Source of the DNA: JAZNOQ01 sp045589215
GTDB lineage: Bacteria > Bacillota > Clostridia > Oscillospirales > CAG-272
DNA length: 12,390 bases
Reading direction: 5' to 3'
NCBI GenBank assembly: GCA_045589215.1
Contig: JAZNOQ010000125.1
Span: 1-12,390, forward strand
Every line of letters starts with the position of its first letter. Position 1 is the stretch's first letter. A model generated the notes under the pieces. The model saw nothing but the letters and a program-made list of their open reading frames with translations. It was not told the origin of the DNA and did not search any database. Positions 1-5,775 of this stretch are shown here, in pieces. The position numbers and the translations under genes were made by a program.

Positions 1-173
<173 letters not shown>

Positions 174-188
174 ATATGTTTCCTGCAA

Positions 189-244
189 AGTCATGCGCTC
201 GTATCCGCTATGCGGATGTGCCGACATGAGCTAAGGAGGAATAT
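189..244 (-). pseudogene. Partial tRNA-Asn 5'-half copy with hairpin insert
   Basis: Bases 189-200 repeat 141-152 exactly, and bases 228-244 repeat 161-177 exactly. These are the anticodon-stem 5' strand with the D-stem 3' part, and the tRNA 5' end with its leader. The CCGAC of the D loop (155-159) also recurs at 221-225. Between the two blocks, about 20 extra bases (201-220) include a perfect 6-bp hairpin (203-208 with 212-217, 3-base loop). The copy has no anticodon loop, T arm or 3' acceptor strand, so it cannot be a working tRNA. It lies between the promoter and the intact tRNA-Asn and should therefore be co-transcribed with it. Confidence 0.75.
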
Positions 245-279
245 CGGTTTGTTGGCGGTTTTTCCCGTCAACGTTTGAT

Positions 280-308
280 ATTATAGCACAAGGGGATTTG
301 TTTGTCAA
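280..308 (-). promoter_or_regulatory. Consensus sigma-A promoter for tRNA-Asn
   Basis: On the minus strand, TTGACA (303-308) and TATAAT (280-285) are separated by exactly 17 bases. Both hexamers match the consensus 6/6, as expected for a stable-RNA gene. Transcription should begin near base 273 and run through the broken tRNA copy into tRNA-Asn. Confidence 0.9.
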
Positions 309-363
309 TACCTTTTTTGAAAAAAATTAAAAATTTTTCTCGCCCTTTTTTGCGCCCGATTTC

Positions 364-392
364 TTGATTTTTACGCCGTTTTTTGTTATAAT
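364..392 (+). promoter_or_regulatory. Promoter for the P-loop NTPase gene
   Basis: TATAAT at 387-392 carries an extended -10 TG at 384-385. It is preceded by TTGATT at 364-369 (4/6 to the -35 consensus) with a 17-base spacer. The start site would be near 399, giving a leader of about 50 bases before the ATG at 449. It is divergent from the tRNA promoter, with about 55 AT-rich bases between the two -35 boxes. Confidence 0.75.
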
Positions 393-448
393 CGTCATAC
401 GGAGCTTTTCGGGAAAATTCAACGCTTCGGGAGAGGGGAGACAGGGCT

Positions 449-1066
449 ATGAGCATCACCAAGATCGTGATCACGGGTGGTCCGTGCGGCGGAAAATCGA
501 CCGCGCTTTTGCGTGTCAAGGAGCATTTTTCGGCACGCGGATACACGGTCCTTACGCTCTCTGAGGTGGCGACCGAGCTGATCGAAGGAGGAATTGCACC
601 GTGGACGTGCGGGACGTACTCGGATTTCCAACGTGCAAAGATCCTTCTTCAGGAAAAGAAGGAGCAGCTTTACGTCGAGGCGGCGAAGACGATGCCTGCG
701 GAACGCATTCTGATCGTTTGTGACCGCGGCAGTTTCGACAGTCTCGCATATGCGCCGAAGGAGCTATGGCTCGACGCGATCGGGCAGTACGGTCTCACCG
801 AGCGGGACGTTCTCCTCGGCTACGGCGCGGTGTTTCACCTTGTCACGGCGGCAAACGGGGCAGAGCGTTATTACACGGTCGAAAACAATGCGGCGCGCAC
901 CGAAACGCCCGAGGAGGCGAGACGTCTTGACGAATTGACGCTTGACGCGTGGTCGGCGCATCCGTACCGCCGCGTGATCGACAACAGCACCGATTTCGAA
1001 GGGAAGCTCGCGCGGCTCTGCCTTGAGATCGAGCGGTTTCTTGAATATCAGAAAAACGAGTTGTAA
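449..1066 (+). CDS. NadR/Ttd14-like P-loop NTPase (AAA_28 type)
   Basis: A 205-residue protein with a Walker A loop GGPCGGKST at residues 10-18. A VCDRGSFD segment at 90-97 sits where P-loop kinases of this group have their DR motif. The C-terminal part has a conserved-looking block, NNAARTETPEEARRLDE at 146-162 then HPYRRVIDNS at 171-180, which I recognise from the AAA_28 family that includes the NadR kinase domain and eukaryotic Ttd14. Members are cytoplasmic ATP-binding proteins, probably small-molecule kinases, but most have no known substrate. No NadR DNA-binding or adenylyltransferase domain is attached. A purine-rich ribosome site (GAGAGGGGAG, 431-440) fixes the ATG. It appears monocistronic and ends at a palindromic terminator element. 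Family fairly sure, function unknown. Confidence 0.85.
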   Translation: MSITKIVITGGPCGGKSTALLRVKEHFSARGYTVLTLSEVATELIEGGIAPWTCGTYSDFQRAKILLQEKKEQLYVEAAKTMPAERILIVCDRGSFDSLAYAPKELWLDAIGQYGLTERDVLLGYGAVFHLVTAANGAERYYTVENNAARTETPEEARRLDELTLDAWSAHPYRRVIDNSTDFEGKLARLCLEIERFLEYQKNEL

Positions 1067-1083
1067 GGGAAACGAGTAAAATG

Positions 1084-1110
1084 AAAAAAAGGCTCCCTCC
1101 GAGAGGGAGC
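1084..1110 (-). terminator. Rho-independent terminator for pyk
   Basis: Read on the minus strand, an 8-bp GC-rich stem GCTCCCTC/GAGGGAGC with a 3-base loop (1092-1110) is followed by one C and seven Ts (1084-1090). It lies downstream of the pyk stop codon and forms the left end of the palindromic repeat. Confidence 0.75.
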
Positions 1111-1229
1111 TGTCGAGCGTGCATTTGCATAGCAAATAGCGAGACTGAGGGAGAGTACGCTAAGAGAGAAGTTTTAATAAATTCTATCTTAGCGCAGGCT
1201 CCTTCCGTCTTTTGCTTTCAGCAAAATCC

Positions 1230-1256
1230 ACCTTCCTCCCGGAGGAAGGTTTTTTA
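1230..1256 (+). terminator. Rho-independent terminator for the NTPase gene
   Basis: The stem ACCTTCCT/AGGAAGGT (1230-1237 with 1243-1250), with a small CCCGG loop, is followed by a run of Ts (1250-1255). It is the right end of the palindromic repeat and would stop transcripts arriving from the plus-strand NTPase gene about 165 bases upstream. Confidence 0.7.
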
Positions 1257-1273
1257 TTTTGCCTTAATGTCAT

Positions 1274-2686
1274 TTATACCGTCTCGACCTTGATGGTGTT
1301 GGTGTTGCCGATCTCTCCGTTGGTTCGACCGCCTGTGAGGACGACGTTATCGCCCTTTTTCAGGTTCATCACGCGCTTCGCGTGATTGAGTGCCTGATAG
1401 AACACGACGTCGAGGGAATTATAGACCTCGTCGAGTACGGGGGTGACGCCCCAGCTGAGGTTGAGCTGCCGCCACGCGCGGGGATTTGTGGTGACGCCGA
1501 CGATGTCGGCAGGACAGCGGAAGCGGCTGACCATACGAACGGTGCGCCCCGAGATCGAGTTGACCACGATACAGCGCGCATTCACGTCGATCGCCATCGC
1601 ACAGGTGGCGTGTGAGATCGCGTCGAGATTGTTCTTGATGCGGTATTCGGTCGTTGCGAACCACTCTTTATAGTCGATCAGCGCCTCGGTGTATTCCGCG
1701 ATCTCTGCCATATTGCGAACCGCGTCCACGGGATATTTGCCCGCGGCGGTCTCGGCGGAGAGCATCACGGCGGAGGAGCCGTCATAGACGGCGTTTGCCA
1801 CGTCGGAGATCTCGGCGCGCGTCGGACGTGGATTTCCGATCATTGATTCGAGCATTTCGGTCGCGGTGATGACGCGCTTGCCGAGCAGACGGCATTTTTT
1901 GATCAGATACTTCTGAACAGCGGGCACCTCGACGTAGGGGATTTCAACGCCGAGATCGCCGCGGGCGACCATAATTCCGTCCGCGATGCGGCAGATCTCC
2001 TCGATGTTGTCGACACCTGCGCGGTTTTCGATCTTTGCGATGATCGAGATCTCCTTGCCGCCGTTTTCGTCGAGAAATTCGCGAATATCCCTGACGTCCT
2101 GCTCGGTCGAAACGAAGGACGCGGCGACAAAGTCCACGTCATGCTCGATCCCGAACAGAAGATCCGCCTTGTCGGCATCGCTGAGATAACTCTGCTTCAG
2201 CACCTTATTCGGGAAATTCATACTCTTGCGGTCGGACAGCTCTCCGCCGCAAAGAACGGTGCAGACGGCATCCTGCCCACGGATCTCCTTTACCTCGAAG
2301 ATGACGAGACCGTTGTTGACGAGAATGCGGTCTCCGACCTTTAATTCCTCGGTGAGATGCGGATAGGTGACCGAAACGCGGCTTTTGTCCCCGATGACGT
2401 CCTCGGTCGTGAAGGTGAAGGTGTCGCCGTCCTGCAGGGTGATACGCTTATTTTCAAATGTTTTGATGCGGTATTCGGGGCCCTTCGTGTCGAGCATGAT
2501 GGCGATCGGCAGACCGAGCCGTTCGCGAACCGACCGAATAAGCTCGATCTTGCTGCGGTGATCCGCGTGTGTGCCGTGGGAGAAATTGAGCCGCGCGACG
2601 TTCATACCCGCGTGGCACATACGGGTCAGCGTCTCTTCGTTTTCGCACGCAGGCCCGATCGTACAAATGATCTTGGTTTTACGCAT
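1274..2686 (-). CDS. pyk: Pyruvate kinase
   Basis: A 470-residue cytoplasmic glycolytic enzyme converting phosphoenolpyruvate and ADP to pyruvate and ATP. Family motifs are clear: KIICTIGPA at the N terminus, ARLNFSHG at 31-38, LDTKGPEYR at 65-73, the signature around IIAKIENRAG (215-224) with catalytic Lys218 and metal ligands Glu220 and Asp244 (ARGDLGVEIP), then PTRAEISDVANAVYDG. Glu71 in the TKGPE motif is the residue typical of potassium-dependent enzymes. The length matches the core A/B/C-domain form, without the extra C-terminal PEP-utiliser domain of many Bacillus enzymes. I place the start at base 2686 because AAAAGGA (2694-2700) lies 7 bases upstream. An in-frame ATG 16 codons earlier (2734) has no such site and adds a non-family extension. 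Confidence 0.97.
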   Translation of the reverse strand: MRKTKIICTIGPACENEETLTRMCHAGMNVARLNFSHGTHADHRSKIELIRSVRERLGLPIAIMLDTKGPEYRIKTFENKRITLQDGDTFTFTTEDVIGDKSRVSVTYPHLTEELKVGDRILVNNGLVIFEVKEIRGQDAVCTVLCGGELSDRKSMNFPNKVLKQSYLSDADKADLLFGIEHDVDFVAASFVSTEQDVRDIREFLDENGGKEISIIAKIENRAGVDNIEEICRIADGIMVARGDLGVEIPYVEVPAVQKYLIKKCRLLGKRVITATEMLESMIGNPRPTRAEISDVANAVYDGSSAVMLSAETAAGKYPVDAVRNMAEIAEYTEALIDYKEWFATTEYRIKNNLDAISHATCAMAIDVNARCIVVNSISGRTVRMVSRFRCPADIVGVTTNPRAWRQLNLSWGVTPVLDEVYNSLDVVFYQALNHAKRVMNLKKGDNVVLTGGRTNGEIGNTNTIKVETV

Positions 2687-2734
2687 TGATATATCCTTTT
2701 TCTGCGGGGGAAAAATTTTTTGAGAGAAAAGCAC

Positions 2735-2778
2735 ATTTGATGCGATGCATCAAATCACGAAGTTTTCCTTCGGAAAAC
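2735..2778. repeat. Two tight perfect hairpins upstream of pyk
   Basis: ATTTGATGC/GCATCAAAT (2735-2755) and GTTTTCC/GGAAAAC (2762-2778) each close on a 3-base loop and are 6 bases apart. They would lie in the 5' leader of any pyk transcript that starts upstream, about 50-90 bases before the start codon. No regulator binding site is recognised. Confidence 0.7.
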
Positions 2779-2803
2779 ATTCTGAATTTTCCCCGCCCCC
2801 CTT

Positions 2804-2918
2804 TTCAAAAGCTTTTAAAGAAGGGGGCTTTTGTGTGAAAGTAGTATTTGCTTCAAAAGCTTTTGAAACAAGATTTCGGGAAGAGGACAATCAAAATCCT
2901 TTTTCAAAAGTTCTTGAG
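2804..2918. repeat. Three spaced copies of a TTCAAAAG palindromic core
   Basis: The octamer TTCAAAAG followed by an inverted or near-inverted half recurs at 2804, 2852 and 2903, spaced 48 and 51 bases. The middle copy is a perfect palindrome, TTCAAAAGCTTTTGAA. The outer copies have decayed right halves. C-rich and G-rich blocks (2791-2801, 2918-2929) flank the set. The sequences between cores are not alike, so this is not a simple tandem repeat. Confidence 0.6.
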
Positions 2919-2927
2919 GGGAAGGGA

Positions 2928-3105
2928 GGTGGTGAGTCAAATGCGTAAACGAATTTGGTACTCACCACCGACGGCTTTGCTTTGCGGCTGAACACCGCAA
3001 TTTTTGCCTGTAAGCAGGCAAAAACCGCAAATCTCGCCTGTCAAAAAGCCTACCGTCGGCTTTTGTGACAGGTGAGGGGGCTTCTCAAAGGAAGTCCCCC
3101 TCACC
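2928..3105. repeat. Run of five stem-loops after the isomerase gene
   Basis: Five stems follow one another almost without unpaired sequence: GGTGGTGAGT/ACTCACCACC, TTGCGG/CCGCAA, TTTTTGCCTG/CAGGCAAAAA, CCTGTCA-AAAAGCC with its partner, and GGTGAGGGGG with CCCCCTCACC. The last two share two bases. On the minus strand they form the 3' untranslated region of the isomerase transcript, and the last (3071-3105) is only 20 bases past its stop codon. They may act as a transcript stabiliser or a non-canonical terminator. Confidence 0.7.
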
Positions 3106-3124
3106 GCAAAAGATCAATCCCGAC

Positions 3125-4117
3125 TTACGCCCAGCTCATCGAGGTGGGCTTTTCCTCGTAGATGACGATATCCTTAAGGAAGGAAACTGCCTTGCGGAGT
3201 CCTTCGTCGATCGACATCACGCTGTCCTCATGCTCAATGGAGAGGACGCGGTCGTAGCCGCAGAGACGGAGATTCGAAACGAGATCTCTCCAATAGGTCT
3301 CGCCGTTGCCGTAGCCGACGGTGCGGAATACCCACGCGCGGTTCAATTCATCGGAGTAGTGCTTCGTGTCAAGCACGCCGTTCTTTGCGGTGTTGTACTT
3401 GTCGATCTTCGTGTCCTTTGCGTGGACGTGATAGATGCAGCCCTTGAGCTCGCGGATCGCCGCGACGGGATCCATGCCCTGCCAGATGAGGTGGGAGGGG
3501 TCGAAGTTCGCACCAAGCACTGCGCCGATCTCCTCGCCCATCTTTTCGCTGACCGCACGGCGGAGCTTCAGAAGGGTCTCGGGATTGTAAACGCAGAAGC
3601 CGGGGTGCATTTCGAACGCAATGTGTGTGACCTTGTGGTCATACGCAAATTTTGCCATCTCGCACCAATAGGGGATCAGCTTTTCGTTCCACTGCCAATC
3701 AAGGATCGCGAGGAAGTCCTCGGGCCAGGGGCAGGTGACCCAGTTCGGGTAGAGTGCGTTCTCCTGATCGCCGGGGCAGCCCGAAAATCCGATCACCGTG
3801 TCGACGCCCATCTTTTCCGCGAGCAGGATCGCGTTGCGGAAATCGGTGTCATACGCCTTTGCGGTCTCCTTGTTCGGGTGAACGGGGTTGCCGTGGCAGG
3901 CGAGCGCGCAGACCTCGGTGTCGTACTTCTTAAAGGTCGCGATGAATTTCTTGTACGCCTTCTCGTCCGCGAGGAGTTCCTCGGGATTGCAGTGTGCCTT
4001 GCCGGGATAACCGCCTGCTCCGATCTCAACGGTGTGAACGCCGAGAGAGGAGAGGATCGAGAGGGTCTCGTCAAGAGTCTTCGAGCCGTACAGATTTGCA
4101 AGTACAGAGAGCTTCAT
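3125..4117 (-). CDS. Sugar phosphate isomerase/epimerase (TIM barrel, AP endonuclease 2 fold)
   Basis: A 330-residue protein of the xylose isomerase-like TIM-barrel superfamily (PF01261 type), with the IolE-like arrangement of putative metal ligands: Glu169 in FEMHPG, Asp206 and His209 in NFDPSH, His232 in YHVHAKD, and Glu295 in SIEHED. Other family-like segments are HGNPVHPNK (75-83) and NPETLLKLR (178-186). Such cytoplasmic enzymes isomerise or epimerise sugars, inositol derivatives or ketosugars. The substrate cannot be read from sequence. Start: ATG at 4117 with AAAGGA (4128-4133) 10 bases upstream. It has its own promoter divergent from hprK. It could be followed by pyk on the same strand, but the 438-base hairpin-rich gap argues against tight coupling. 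Family sure, reaction unknown. Confidence 0.9.
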   Translation of the reverse strand: MKLSVLANLYGSKTLDETLSILSSLGVHTVEIGAGGYPGKAHCNPEELLADEKAYKKFIATFKKYDTEVCALACHGNPVHPNKETAKAYDTDFRNAILLAEKMGVDTVIGFSGCPGDQENALYPNWVTCPWPEDFLAILDWQWNEKLIPYWCEMAKFAYDHKVTHIAFEMHPGFCVYNPETLLKLRRAVSEKMGEEIGAVLGANFDPSHLIWQGMDPVAAIRELKGCIYHVHAKDTKIDKYNTAKNGVLDTKHYSDELNRAWVFRTVGYGNGETYWRDLVSNLRLCGYDRVLSIEHEDSVMSIDEGLRKAVSFLKDIVIYEEKPTSMSWA

Positions 4118-4189
4118 AAATAGTATATCCTTTCAAAAATTATTTTTACCGTTTTTTGCGTTTTAAAGCAGTCAGAGCCTTATATAATA

Positions 4190-4218
4190 ATAATACCTTT
4201 TTTTAGCCGAAATTGCAA
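4190..4218 (-). promoter_or_regulatory. Promoter for the isomerase gene
   Basis: On the minus strand, TTGCAA (4213-4218, 4/6) and TATTAT (4190-4195, 5/6) are 17 bases apart. The start site would be near 4183, leaving an AT-rich leader of about 65 bases. Overlapping TATTAT/TATATA repeats just downstream offer alternative -10 boxes. Confidence 0.6.
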
Positions 4219-4269
4219 GAGGGTTTCTTGATTTTTTCGGGAAATTTTTGAGGGCAATTCTGATTTTCC

Positions 4270-4284
4270 GCGTGAAAATCACGC
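4270..4284. promoter_or_regulatory. Perfect short palindrome between divergent promoters
   Basis: GCGTGA (4270-4275) and TCACGC (4279-4284) form a perfect inverted repeat with an AAA centre. It lies between the -35 boxes of the isomerase and hprK promoters, about 28 bases upstream of the hprK -35. The position fits an operator serving either gene, but it does not match an operator I know. Confidence 0.35.
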
Positions 4285-4312
4285 AATTTCACAAAAAATG
4301 CTTGTTTTGTTC

Positions 4313-4341
4313 TTGCAAAAGACAGGGAAGTGTGCTACAAT
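4313..4341 (+). promoter_or_regulatory. Promoter for hprK
   Basis: TTGCAA (4313-4318, 4/6) and TACAAT (4336-4341, 5/6) are 17 bases apart, with an extended -10 TGC directly before the -10 box. The start would be near 4348, leaving about 40 bases before the hprK start codon at 4387. This supports the downstream ATG, because the earlier in-frame ATG at 4330 lies within the promoter. Confidence 0.75.
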
Positions 4342-4386
4342 AAAAGCATCCAAAAGCACTACAGACAAAAGAAAAGGGGAACGCTT

Positions 4387-5346
4387 ATGAATATGCCCGA
4401 AGAGCAATACAGCATACCACTGTCCGAGGTTATGAAAAAGCTGCGTCTTGAAGCACTTTATATGCCGAAGGACGAGAACGGAAACACCGACGAAGCAAGC
4501 CGTCTTGTTACCTCTCCCGAGGTCTCTCGTCCCGGTCTTGCATTTGCGGGGTACTTTGACGTGTTCGAGTCCTACCGTATGCAGATCGTCGGTAAGGCGG
4601 AGATCGAATATCTCCGTACGCTCGACGATGAGACCCGCCGCAATAACATCCGTGTGTATATGGGAAAGCGCCCCGTTGCGGTCGTTCTGACCACGGGCTT
4701 TGAGCCTTATCCCGAAATGCTCGAGGCGTCGGAGGAATTCGGCGTTCCGCTTCTGCGCTCGAAGGAAAAGACCTCTGCCTTTATGGCGGCGCTGATCGCA
4801 TACCTCAACGTACAGCTTGCACCCCGCATCACACGCCATGGCGTTCTTGTCGAGGTCTACGGCGAGGGTATCCTGATCCTCGGTGACAGCGGCGTTGGTA
4901 AAAGCGAGACGGCGATCGAGCTTGTGAAGAGGGGACACCGACTGATCGCGGACGATGCGGTCGAGATCAAGCGCGTATCGGCGACCACCCTCGTCGGAAG
5001 CGCGCCCGAGATCATCCGCCACTACGTCGAGCTGCGCGGCATCGGCATCGTTGACGTACGCCGTCTGTTCGGTATGGGCGCGGTCAAGGATACCGAGTCG
5101 ATCGACCTCGTCATTCAGCTTGAGCATTGGGTGCAGGGAAAGATGTACGACCGTCTCGGGCTTGAGACCGAAAGGATCGACATTCTCGGCATCGAGCTTC
5201 CGACGATCACGATCCCCGTGAAGCCCGGCCGAAATCTTGCGATCATCCTTGAGATCGCGGCGATGAACAACCGCCAGAAAAAGATGGGGTACAACACCGC
5301 CGAGGAATTCAATAAAAAGCTGCTCGGAGCGATGGGGCAGAAGTGA
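4387..5346 (+). CDS. hprK: HPr kinase/phosphorylase
   Basis: A 319-residue cytoplasmic bifunctional enzyme that phosphorylates HPr (and Crh where present) on Ser46 and reverses the reaction by phosphorolysis. It is the sensor of carbon catabolite repression in Bacillota. Diagnostic features are HGVLVEVYG at 151-159, Walker A GDSGVGKS at 166-173, RGHRLIADDAVEI at 182-194, and the family signature VELRGIGIVDVRRLFG at 214-229. The N-terminal domain (about 1-130) has the usual DRTK-like fold region. Length is normal. AAGGGGA (4374-4380) lies 6 bases before the chosen ATG. It appears to be transcribed alone: it has its own promoter and a strong terminator directly downstream. lgt and other genes often linked to hprK in Bacillus are absent. 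Confidence 0.97.
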   Translation: MNMPEEQYSIPLSEVMKKLRLEALYMPKDENGNTDEASRLVTSPEVSRPGLAFAGYFDVFESYRMQIVGKAEIEYLRTLDDETRRNNIRVYMGKRPVAVVLTTGFEPYPEMLEASEEFGVPLLRSKEKTSAFMAALIAYLNVQLAPRITRHGVLVEVYGEGILILGDSGVGKSETAIELVKRGHRLIADDAVEIKRVSATTLVGSAPEIIRHYVELRGIGIVDVRRLFGMGAVKDTESIDLVIQLEHWVQGKMYDRLGLETERIDILGIELPTITIPVKPGRNLAIILEIAAMNNRQKKMGYNTAEEFNKKLLGAMGQK

Positions 5347-5355
5347 TCTCTCCCG

Positions 5356-5386
5356 ATGAGGCTGAGTCATTTAGGCACAGCCTCAT
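5356..5386 (+). terminator. Stem-loop after hprK
   Basis: ATGAGGCTG (5356-5364) pairs with CAGCCTCAT (5378-5386) as a 9-bp stem with a 13-base loop, ten bases past the hprK stop codon. It is followed by As rather than Ts on this strand and abuts the next hairpin. It may help termination or protect the 3' end. On the minus strand it would be preceded, not followed, by Ts. Confidence 0.45.
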
Positions 5387-5415
5387 AAAAAATCGGCAAC
5401 AAAGCCGATTTTTTT
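5387..5415 (+). terminator. Rho-independent terminator of hprK
   Basis: AAAAAATCGGC (5387-5397), a 6-base loop, then GCCGATTTTTT (5404-5414) and further Ts. This is a classic intrinsic terminator, and the A and T tracts make it symmetrical. It separates hprK from the polysaccharide operon. Confidence 0.88.
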
Positions 5416-5586
5416 ATAAATATCGAAGAAATTTGCACCGACACTTGATGTTTTGGGGCTTTCAAAGCACAAAATGACGGCGTTCAGCCGTCAAAACAAG
5501 TTCGAGGGCTGATTCACTGAAAAAGTGAATCAGCCCCTTTTGTCGTTTTTTGCCTTTTCCGACAATTGTTTTTAGAAAGCTACCTG
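5416..5586. other. Intergenic gap with two further hairpins
   Basis: No gene is supported between the hprK terminator and the operon promoter. Two stems stand out: TGACGGC/GCCGTCA (5475-5481 with 5487-5493) and a perfect 13-bp stem (5506-5518 with 5524-5536) with a GAAAA loop. The second is followed by CTTTTGTCGTTTTTT, so it could act as a second plus-strand terminator that insulates the operon promoter at 5587. Confidence 0.6.
5506..5541 (+). terminator. Strong 13-bp stem-loop with T-rich tail
   Basis: GGGCTGATTCACT pairs perfectly with AGTGAATCAGCCC around a 5-base loop, followed by C, four Ts and G. The T tract is short but the stem is strong. It ends about 50 bases before the -35 box of the polysaccharide promoter. 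Confidence 0.55.
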
Positions 5587-5615
5587 TTGACTTTTTCAAA
5601 TGCATATGTTATAAT
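5587..5615 (+). promoter_or_regulatory. Promoter of the polysaccharide operon
   Basis: TTGACT (5587-5592, 5/6) and TATAAT (5610-5615, 6/6) have a 17-base spacer and an extended -10 TG at 5607-5608. This is among the strongest promoters in the window. Transcription should begin near 5622, leaving a leader of about 150 bases before the first gene. Confidence 0.85.
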
Positions 5616-5621
5616 AAAATG

Positions 5622-5775
5622 TCGACTTATGGTTTTTTGCGGCGAACCTGCGAGGGATGCGGGGAAGATCCCGCTTTCGACGGCTTTTGCGGAGCGCTTT
5701 CGCATATTCTGAAACATCAAGAGCCGAAAAAGGGCGCGCTCTTTTGAGGCGATTACGGCAGAAAAGGAGAAGAGA
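5622..5775 (+). promoter_or_regulatory. Long structured leader of the polysaccharide operon
   Basis: The untranslated leader holds a GC hairpin GCGGGG/TCCCGC (5659-5674, AAGA loop). A second stem, AAGAGC/GCTCTT (5719-5724 with 5738-5743), is followed directly by Ts to 5745, which is terminator-like but weak. CGGCT near 5680 can also pair with AGCCG near 5722, which would compete with the second stem. This could be an attenuator, or the pairing could be chance. No known riboswitch class is recognised. AAGGAG at 5764-5769 is the ribosome site for the first gene. Confidence 0.35.

Larger units (their letters stand above)
1084..1256. repeat. Palindromic repeat element with two outward terminators
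   Basis: The two halves are imperfect inverted copies of each other. From each edge inward there is a poly-A or poly-T run, a GC-rich hairpin (1092-1099 with 1103-1110; 1230-1237 with 1243-1250), a second TTTGC/GCAAA hairpin (1123-1128 with 1132-1137; 1210-1215 with 1221-1226), and a related GGGAG/CTTCC segment. At the centre CGCTAAGA (1158-1165) pairs perfectly with TCTTAGCG (1187-1194). The layout resembles a small non-autonomous, MITE-like or REP-like dispersed repeat. It fills the gap between two convergent genes. I cannot confirm genomic copy number or target-site duplications from this window. Confidence 0.65.
2687..3124. other. 438-base intergenic gap filled with hairpins
   Basis: There is no credible gene here. 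Listed left to right, stem arms are 2735-2743/2747-2755 (9 bp, 3-base loop), 2762-2768/2772-2778 (7 bp), 2797-2827 (long imperfect stem with CCCCC/GGGGG base), 2852-2867 (perfect 16-base palindrome), 2928-2937/2960-2969 (10 bp), 2982-2987/2995-3000 (6 bp), 3001-3010/3015-3024 (10 bp, 4-base loop), 3037-3050/3058-3072 (14 bp, one bulge) and 3071-3084/3091-3105 (14 bp, one bulge). None is followed by a strong T run on the minus strand, so termination after the isomerase gene is uncertain. I found no convincing promoter for pyk in the gap. Confidence 0.8.

Noticed and set aside
2684..2734. Longer pyruvate kinase start at 2734
   Set aside because: It adds 16 residues absent from the family and has no ribosome site, while the internal ATG at 2686 has a good one.
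2735..3105. CRISPR array in the hairpin-rich gap
   Set aside because: The stems differ in sequence, there is no constant repeat with unique spacers of fixed size, and no cas genes are nearby.
3065..4123. Long plus-strand open frame (352 residues) opposite the isomerase gene
   Set aside because: It has no family-like motifs or ribosome site and lies exactly antisense to a gene with clear TIM-barrel ligands. Codon bias on the real strand explains the lack of stops.
4157..4170. CcpA cre-like site in the isomerase leader
   Set aside because: The ends fit loosely, but the central CG of the cre consensus is missing and the half-sites do not match.
4330..4386. Longer hprK start at 4330
   Set aside because: That ATG lies between the -35 and -10 boxes, and the 19 added residues do not belong to the family.
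4279..5370. Long minus-strand open frame opposite hprK
   Set aside because: The plus strand carries the HprK Walker A and signature motif. The antisense product has no recognisable domain.
5619..5747. Possible 42-residue cysteine-containing leader peptide
   Set aside because: Its ATG falls at or before the predicted transcription start, there is no ribosome site, and the cysteine spacing does not form a known zinc motif.
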